Positions 55,991-64,000 of a stretch of DNA of 64,000 nt are shown here, piece after piece. The notes under the pieces were generated by a model. It made no database searches, was not told the DNA's origin, and was given only the letters and a program-made list of their open reading frames with translations. The stretch lies in NCBI RefSeq assembly GCF_047496725.1, contig NC_132985.1, positions 7,023,001 through 7,087,000 on the forward strand, written 5' to 3'. The DNA comes from Anoplolepis gracilipes (lineage: Eukaryota > Arthropoda > Insecta > Hymenoptera > Formicidae). Within the stretch, counting starts at the first letter, position 1. Every line of letters starts with the position of its first letter. The position numbers and the translations under genes were made by a program.

Positions 55991-56279
55991 TTTACAATGT
56001 TCATTCTCGCGCATTTTTAGCGTGATTCTTAATTGTAACAATTTGATTGCGATATATATTTGTCTCTCTTTTGATAAAGAATGATGACTACTTTTACAAT
56101 TGCAATCTCAACTTTAATAAAGATCGATTTTCAATTAAAAGATTGATTGTCTCGAATGATAATGATGACGGCAACAAATTCCCATAATTTTTCTTTTATA
56201 TTACGAGCGATAATATCGACGATTTTGCGTTGACCGCGTTTACGAAAAGTCGGTCGCTACGCACGCATGATAGAAGAAA

Positions 56280-56559
56280 GCCTACGATATGTATGACGAC
56301 ACGTTAAGAAGTTTGGGAGGGTACTTTAAAGTCTTGGCTCGAGTTTCGTCACCTGGTGCAGGGCATCGATCGCGCCATCGTCCGCTAGCAGTCCGGCAAG
56401 GGGGATGGGGAGAGAGGGGCGACGGCGGGGGCGGCGGCGGCGGTTCGGCGCCAGGGTGTCGGCGGGTAGAGTGGGGCAAGTGCACAACTGCAAGCGGACC
56501 CTATATGCAATTGGCTGGAAAGTGCATCGCTGGAGGGGATGCTCTGGAAGAGAAGCACC

Positions 56560-56590
<31 letters not shown>

Positions 56591-57660
56591 TGATAAAAGG
56601 GGGGGGGGCAGGGAAGAAAGGGTCACAGGAGGGGAGGGCGAGTGCACGCACAAAGTAGACATATAGGTCAATGTCGGGACACTCCTGTGTGCACTCTGTT
56701 TAGTACGAGTCACCTACTGACCCACTTGCCTCCTCCTTTTGCGTACCCTGACCATACCAGCGTACTTTACGTGTATCCTGCTGGGCTTCCCGGTCGCGCT
56801 ATCGCCATCATCGCGTTGCATTCCCGGTGTCAGTCCCAGGGTCGAAAGGATTGGGATATGTAGACTCGCCTTGGAAACTGGAAATTCGTTTGCGCGATTA
56901 TATACGCGCAGTTAATGACGCGCGTTGATAACGAAATATAACGCTTAACATTCCGTCGCTCACGTTATCATATTATCTAGTAGGAACTGTAACTGTCAAT
57001 GACTGTCATTCTATTAATTATATTTTAAGATTTGATTAAAGTTGCGCACACATCATTTATTATTATTACAGTTCATCGCTTTCATTGAAATATATTTTTA
57101 CGTCAAAATTACTTCGATCAGTAAAAATAGGGTAAGCTTTATCTTTATGAAAAAAAAAAAAAAAAAACAAAAGCTTCACGAAGCGCGATACCGCCGCGCC
57201 GCTTTGTAAATCCATTGGTAGAACCTCCGCGTTCTATTTACGGCCACTATATTTGTCTTCCGCGTGACGAGATGCAAGGCGTTGTTGTCCCGTCGGGCGC
57301 ACGCAGGTGCATTTCGTCATCCTGGCATTTCCGGAGCGGAAAAATTTCAGCGACGCGAGACGACGCATAAGCAAAAAAAGAGAGCTCGTAATCCCGGTGG
57401 GTCGGCTGCGCGACCTATATTCCCTTGCATTTCCGTCCAACAGGTCCCCTTGCTGCAGTACTGGCCTGGTTCATCTCTTACCCCCTCCCCCGTCTCTTTC
57501 TCTCTCTCTCTTTCGCCGTGATTTACATCTCATTCCCGCTCGCAAAATCCGCCGCGTCGAAATACATTAGTGCGTTTTATTGCAGTGCGCGAAACTGGAT
57601 GAACAGTAGCGATAGTAATGCAGCAGAGAGGAGGACATTTATTGTGCTGTTTTATTTAAA
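56280..57660. other. GC-rich stretch with G-runs and (GA)n
   Basis: GGC/GGGG-rich at 56395-56470, (GA)n at 56558-56590, a G-run at 56600-56609, and (CT)n at 57495-57512. Reading frames here are low-complexity. It could be regulatory DNA; no gene is supported. Confidence 0.4.
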
Positions 57661-57689
57661 AACGAGAAAAAATAGATTATAAATCAGGG

Positions 57690-58330
57690 TGTCTACTCTC
57701 AGGAAAAGGATAGAAAATGTAGAATTTTCAGAGATTTCTTTTGTGGAAAAAAAAAAATCAGGGAATTTTCATGGAATTATTAGGACTTTTATTGGGAAAT
57801 TAAAAATTTTTTAAAATAATTTTTCTCTCTTATATTGTACTCTTATAAGTAGTCGGCGAACCAAGTGGATTATGTTATTATTTAAAATATATTATATTTA
57901 ATATTTAAAATATATGTATAAATATGAACAGATATAAATAGATGAATATAAATAGATTGAATATTGAGTATATAAGATATAAATATATCTCTGTTTATAT
58001 ATTCAATGTTTAATTTATTTATATTAATTTCAATCAAAAATATTGAATATGCAGTACATCTTCTTTATTATAATTTTTGCTGATAAAGAAAATGTTACGC
58101 AAGTAAAAAAATTTATCTTATGAAAAATATTTAGCTTTTTTTCATTATATTTGCAAATTTAGCACTTGAAATTTAAGTGCCTCTGTTTTTTTCTTTTATA
58201 TGAAAACAATCGGAAAGAAAGAGATGTCAAATTCGAAAACGATGCTGTCCTGTAACGAAAATAGAGCAGAAAACGAAAGATCAATACGTAGAAGGTGTCT
58301 CAGAACCATTGGACACATACTGTTCATTCA
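57690..58330. repeat. Dispersed repeat with GGGTGTCTACTC end
   Basis: Starts at CAGGGTGTCTACTCTCAGGA (57685) and runs through ATCAGGGAATTTTCATGGAA. Then blocks follow that are shared with 51180-51910. Confidence 0.5.
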
Positions 58331-59259
58331 ATTTAGAATAACACTCGATCGTTTATCGGGGTACTTCTCTTGTCGAGATGAAACTCGGTTTAACTGCTTA
58401 GTAGTCCCACAACAAAGCATAATAGGCGAGCATGTATAAGCGACGCGCAATGGCCGATCTCAAGAGTGGCGATTTAATTCGGCCACGCCATTGCATTGAT
58501 TTGCCACGTCGTTGAGTTAATCGAATTTAATCGAACGTGCCCCTTTTACTTCTATCGCCTCGAGAAGCTCCCGCGCGTTTCACGTCCGTCCGTTAATTGG
58601 AGGGAGTGTCCGGGACGAATCAAAGATAAAATCGATTGTTCCGTGTGATAATAGCATAGCCGCGCTATTTATACTTATTGTAATCGACGATAAAAAAAAA
58701 AAAAAAAAAAAAAATTATACAGACTTAGACGAAGTTTAATGTGAGGCTGGCATCGAGGTGATTAGGCCATTTCTCACGTTCATGCCCCAGTCGCGGTTTT
58801 ACGTGACGAGGCTTCATTTGCCGATCACGCGGCGCGGGAATGTCAAGGGCAACGTGGCCGACCGCGCGATGCAATTTCCAACTGAAATGCATCTCGCGTC
58901 GGGGGAGGGGGAAGGAGGGGGGATGGGGAGGGGGGGAGCAGAGCTTTTCCGCCCGGGAGTGGCGGCAGAAAGGGAATCGCGCGCGTGCCCGAAATCGGGT
59001 CAAGTGCGAAGTTCCTCGGTAAACGTGACGCAATCCAAGGAGCGGTGCAAGGACTGCCCCTTTGGATTCTCTGGGATCAGAGAATGACACGCCATTTCCA
59101 CCGACTATAATCCGTTTTTAAATAAATTCTATAATTTGACAAAAAATGCGGTTCGCATATCATTTTTTGTCACGGAAAATTAAATTGTGGAATTAAAATA
59201 AAAAGATCGATATGAATGTCGAATTATATAATAGATCGCAATGTATTTATTAAAAAAAA

Positions 59260-59610
59260 TTGTCTAAGAATTCGGACACATTTTTTTCTGAATTTTTATT
59301 AGATCTGAAAGGAATTTCAAACAATCTGTCTCTCAATCATCAGAGTCATTTTTCTGAAAGTTAGAATGACGTCTGAAAATTCTGAGTGTATTTTTAAACA
59401 AACTTCAGACACTTATAGCTTTTTTTTATAGTTTTATCGTAAGAAAATCTATCATCAGAGTCACTTTTCTGAAAGTTCAGAAAAGGAAGAATGTCTGAAA
59501 AATTCAGACATTTTTTTTGGAAGTTTAGAAAAATGTCTCTTCTGAAAATTCTGAGTGTATTTGTAAATAAACTTGAAACACTTTATAGTTATTTTTTACA
59601 GTTTTATCCT
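59260..59610. repeat. TCTGAAAATTC-type repeat, two tandem parts
   Basis: ATCAGAGTCATTTTTCTGAAAG and GTCTGAAAATTCTGAGTGTATT both occur twice here. Same family as 62.93-63.77 kb. Confidence 0.7.
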
Positions 59611-59619
59611 ATATCTTCT

Positions 59620-59658
59620 CCATTTTTACATACTTTCTTGTTTTTATTGCAGGTGAGT
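59620..59658 (+). promoter_or_regulatory. Recursive splice site (ratchet point)
   Basis: A pyrimidine-rich tract (CTCCATTTTTACATACTTTC, then TTGTTTTTATTGCAG) is directly followed by GTGAGT at 59653. An acceptor fused to a donor is the form of the zero-length exons used to splice long introns in steps in Drosophila. A second donor (CAC|GTAAGT) lies 78 bases downstream at 59731. This would define the short recursive exon that such sites need for recognition. If the 78 bases were kept after the exon at 43536, a stop (TAG) would follow within three codons. Confidence 0.55.
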
Positions 59659-61496
59659 AGTATACGATATCTGTATCAACTATCATGCACCAGTCTTGCC
59701 TCGTTCCTTGGCATTATACTCCTTCGTCACGTAAGTAGCTACTTTTAAAGTAATTTACATGCTTTCGTGATGTCTTTAAGACTTCATAATCGTACCATCT
59801 CCCGGCTACGTGAAACGATTAACCCGTGGACTTAATGAAAATATACCGCGCGGAGGTTTATATAGGCAAAAAGTTCACCTAATTCGCTTCCTTGGACTCG
59901 TATAAAACACGTTTTGTCGCGCCAATTCTTTTGTTGCACATAATTCATATTTTCGTTCCAATTCTCTGCTTGAGAGAAAGAAAAATATTACTTGTTGAGA
60001 TTTTTAAATTCAGATTGTGTGCTCAAAGATTTTTTTTTACCCTAAGTAATTATAACGTTTGGAGCGATACATTGCTTCCGTTGTGAGAAACGAGGACAGG
60101 GAATGGTATAAATTTTTTTCTCGAGCTTGCGTAAACCGACGACAATCCCGTCAGGGACCAGGAACGGCCGCCCACTATCCTTCAGGAAGTTGGCCAAGGT
60201 TCGTTTCATGGTCGGAAAACTGGCAGGAAAATATATGTATAAGATAAGAGAGAAAGCGCGCATTATCTTTCTCGCTCGATTGGAAAACTCGCGTGAAAGA
60301 CGTATTATCGAGAGGTTAAGAAGTTCGTGTCCTGGGAATTCATGGAGCATCATCGGCGCGAATGTTCCAGGAGGCGTTATTGGAAACTTATTATCGTCAT
60401 TGTTGTCCGAGGAGTATTTCCAGGATAAATTGATTCTATCAGCGAGCGATACATTATCGATATAAAAATATCGTTCCCTTTATAGACCCAATAGCTTTGG
60501 GCTGTAGCTCGTAAAAGGTAGCATTTACGATCTTGGTAAACGCACTTTCTTGAACTATCTCGTGTCAGAGGATTACAAATAAACACAAATGACCTTTATG
60601 TCGTTACATCATCGTTTACGTTTCGATTATGTAATATTATAAGAATCATGCATTATCATATAATAACAACATACATATGCACAGAGTAAGGTAGAAAAAC
60701 ACACATGTTTACGTGGAGAGAATATTAGCAATATTAGCATTATTTTTAAGCTAAAAAAGAGCACGATAATAAATAACGCTCTTTTTTATTCTATAGACAG
60801 TACGTTCTTGTAATTACATGCATAACGAGATTAATTTTTGACGCTATTTTAATGTGTTATCCAAACTTATGCTAAAAAATTATATAAATTTTTCTTCTCT
60901 TTATTTTTCATGTTTAATATTATACAAGATATATAAAATATATAATATAATATTTCATTGTTTAATATTATAAAAGATATATGAAATATATAAAAATTTA
61001 TTAATAAATGTATTTTAGAAGAATGATTAAAAAAATTATTTACAAGAATTATTAATAATGATTATTATTAATAATTGCGTCAAAAACTGCGCAAAATTAG
61101 TGCGGGAACACTGTTTATATCTGTAATCAAATTTAATAACGGCATGTAAAAGTTTACATGTTATTCCAATTAAAATTTGTCTAAATACAGGACGCGTCTC
61201 AAGAAAGAGAAAGAGAGAGAGAGAGAGAGATGATCTCCACGTGTGCGCGATATTATTTCGTCGTATCTCACAAAGTCGCGAGAAAGCCGTCCCTCTCGGC
61301 AAAATAAACGCGTTCCGGATCGGTCGCAAGGGGAGCCGATTCGGGTGAACGTACTATTTATACATCACCTATAAACACGACATCGCGCGTCTCTCGGCCG
61401 AGGAATTTCAGGATCCTCCACAGAATCCGTCGTCGCAATGCAGTGGTCACGTACGTCGTCCTTGACTGCTCTTCCCCCCCTCCCCGTCCCCCTCCC

Positions 61497-61499
<3 letters not shown>

Positions 61500-61546
<47 letters not shown>
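61500..61546. repeat. (CT)n microsatellite
   Basis: About 45 bases of CT repeat in a CpG-rich stretch (61.2-61.9 kb). Confidence 0.95.
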
Positions 61547-61547
<1 letters not shown>

Positions 61548-62001
61548 GTTGCCACCGTTCCTTTTCACACCTACACCCGATTGATCAGCCGTCCTGACAC
61601 TTCTCGTGGACGAGTATTATTTATAGCACGCCCAGCTACATACACGCTTGGTCGCGTTAACACGCGACCGGCGTGTGCGTAAATGCGTACACGCATTATT
61701 AGCGCGTACGTAGATTCTCGAGGCCGCCGGCCGTTCTGTTGGTTCACGAGGCGACTGTTTCTGACAATCGTGCGTCTGACAAACGCGCACATGATCGCGT
61801 ACACACGTTTTCCTAGGAGATTAATCGATCCTTCCTCTCCCTCCCGCTCCTCCCCCCCCCCCCCGCCCGATCCCGAGCCAGCAAATTCTGCCTCCTTTAT
61901 TTTTTCCCCCCTCGCTTTTTAATTATAAACGTGATTCGCGATATATAACAAAATCATATATTATTCATTTTTATAATTACGGATGCTTGTCCATTTTTTT
62001 C

Positions 62002-62224
<223 letters not shown>

Positions 62225-62561
62225 TTTGACATTAAGGATTCTGCTGTGTTCGAAGCCCAGTTGAATATCCCTTTGGGTGTAGTTCCCTCTCTGCGAATTC
62301 TTTTCTTGTTTTCTCTCTTTTTCTTACCCGAAGTCGCTCATTAGGATTCAGAAAACGATTAGCTCTTTCCCCCCACCCTTTCCCTCTCCTCCCCCTAAAA
62401 AATCGCGAGCTTTCACGGGCGAACAATGACGCGGCTGATTGGCGAACCGCTTTAGAATTAGAGGCTGAATTTTGCATTGTACCGGGCGAGACCAGACGAA
62501 ACAGCTGCTTCGTCCGTGCTTCTCTTCCGTCTTCTTTGCCCAGACTCTTGGTTTTCTCTCT

Positions 62562-62604
62562 CTCTCTCTCTCTCTCACTTTTTTTTTTTTTTTTTTTTTT
62601 TTTT
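62562..62604. repeat. (CT)n followed by poly(T)
   Basis: CT repeat (62557-62575) then about 26 T. It may be the reversed tail of a retroposed sequence, but no body can be recognised. Confidence 0.8.
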
Positions 62605-62928
62605 GAAGGCCTTCGTCGCCTCGAGTAACGTTTCGGTAGTTTCGCGATTCAGGCTGCTTTTGTGTGCCGAGCCTAGCGTGTCTCAGCGCTCGGGACGAGA
62701 TGCGATATACATAAATGCAAGAAGTTTAAATCTGCGGAATAAAAAAGTGAAACGCAACCCGAAGACAGTCGGCCGATCCTCTCTCGCGACGCGCGCTATC
62801 AGTAACATCTGTCACGGTTCATTACACGATATTGCGGGCATCCACGATGATCTTCGCTGAGAATTACGTCGTTTATTCTCACAGGATACTACTGAATTTA
62901 TCTTCATTTCGACTAAAAATTTATAATG

Positions 62929-63770
62929 TAAGAAATTCAGACACATTTTTATCTAAATTTTTAGATCTGGGTATCTAAAAATTATTTCAGACAATCGGTT
63001 TTAATTATCAGAATCATTATTCTGAAAGTTTAAAAATGAGAATGTCTGAAAATTCAGTTCGAAAATTCAAACACTTTATCTACAGTTATTTTTTATAGTG
63101 ATCGCTTCCTTGAATTTATCTTCTTTCGGCTTGAAAACTTTTTTTGTAAGAAATTCCCTGAATTCAGACACATTTCTATCTAAATTTTTAGATCTAGGTA
63201 TCTAAAGTTATTTCAGACAATCTGTTTTAACTATCAAAGTTACTGACTCTGAAAGTTTAAAAGAATGTTCGAAAATTTAGATACTTTTCTGAAAATTCTA
63301 TTCGAAAATTCAAACACTTTATCTACAGTTATTTTTTACAGTGATCGCTTCCTTGAATTTATCTTCTTTCGGCTTGAAAACTTTTTTTATAAGAAATTCC
63401 CTGAATTCAGACACATTTTTATCTAAATTTTTAGATTTAGGTATCTAAAATTATTTCAGACAATCGGTTTTAATTATCAGAATCATTGTTCTGAAAGTTT
63501 AAAAGAATGTCTAAAAATTTAGATGCTCTTCTGAAACTTCATTGTGCCTGTAAGAAAACTTCTCGTGCTGTTATTTTATACAGTAAATAACACTGTAAGA
63601 AATTGTCTAAGAATTTAGACATTTTTCTAAATTTTCTAGCTAAGAAGAGATTAGAAATAATTTGACAATCTCTCTTAATCATCAGAGTCATTTTTCTGAA
63701 AGTTCCGAAGAATGTCTGAAAATTTAGTCTGAAAATTCAGATAGTTTAGTTATTTTTTACAGTAATCGCT
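62929..63770. repeat. Tandem array of TCTGAAAATTC-type repeat
   Basis: Four units of about 205-240 bases start at about 62930, 63149, 63390 and 63597. Each has AAGAAATT...GACACATTT, TCTAAATTTTTAGAT, ATTATTTCAGACAATC, TCTGAAAGTTTAAAA and ends in GTTATTTTTTACAGTGATCG. Units 2 and 3 are the most alike. Each unit is rich in internal inverted words (TCTGAAAATTCAGA). Confidence 0.85.
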
Positions 63771-64000
63771 TCCTTGAAACTTGCTAAAATGCGAAAAGAA
63801 AAAATTCACGCGATAACAAGTGCCATTCTTGGCGGAGCACGCGATTTCTTTTATGACGAACTTCTAGGAACGCATCGGAGCGTAACAAGTCGTTTATGCA
63901 TTATCTTGCAGCGAGACGTGCGATACTCAATAGGTATCATAATGCACAAGCTATCTTGCGACACCGGAAGAGACGTGCCTGCTCTCGGAACGAAAGTCAC

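Noticed and set aside
59653..59730. Ordinary coding exon of 78 bases
   Set aside because: It begins with GTGAGT and has a stop (TAG) almost at once in the phase set by the exon at 43536; the recursive-splice reading explains it better.

Overview
The window looks like a piece of an insect nuclear genome, most likely a hymenopteran and probably an ant. The reasons are AT-rich intergenic DNA, short exons with GT-AG introns, a tandem array of CYP6-type cytochrome P450 genes, dense (TA)n and (CT)n microsatellites, and many DNA transposons and foldback elements. The species is an inference; nothing in the sequence names it.

Layout. 1-186: the last exon of an unidentified gene. 1.5-36.2 kb: a P450 cluster made of three tandem units, each with a decayed tRNA-derived SINE upstream, six exons, and a shared AT-rich 3' flank. 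Copy 1 (5716-9509) and copy 3 (25264-35861) are intact. Copy 2 (13858-17338) has a 4-bp deletion just before the heme-binding loop and is a pseudogene. All three share an unusual GC-AG intron inside the ExxR motif region. Extra 3'-flank copies at 1.5-3.6 kb have no P450 in front of them and may mark a lost gene. A complete PIF/Harbinger transposon (about 18.35-21.78 kb) lies between copies 2 and 3. A 7.3-kb CACTA/EnSpm-like transposon (28314-35609) sits inside the last intron of copy 3; the two other copies show the empty site. It carries an open transposase ORF and a broken multi-exon gene that looks like the DUF4806 family.

36.2-38.4 kb is AT-rich DNA followed by nested inverted repeats. 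38443-39483 is RRP7A (ribosomal RNA processing, + strand), convergent with INTS15 (Integrator subunit 15, formerly C7orf26; 41533-39606, - strand). Their 3' ends almost touch. Beyond INTS15 is an old 1.2-kb palindrome; both arms carry a copied piece of RRP7A intron 2/exon 3.

43.0-44.4 kb is a GC- and CpG-rich promoter-like region with a short first coding exon (43536-43554, strong start context, consensus splice donor). No further convincing exon is seen to the right edge, so 43555-64000 is probably mostly one very long intron. It holds foldback elements (45.45-45.90, 52.50-53.63 kb), a dispersed TCTGAAAATTC-rich repeat family that becomes tandem at 62.93-63.77 kb, long microsatellites, and at 59652/59653 a textbook-like recursive splice site (polypyrimidine tract, CAG, then GTGAGT).
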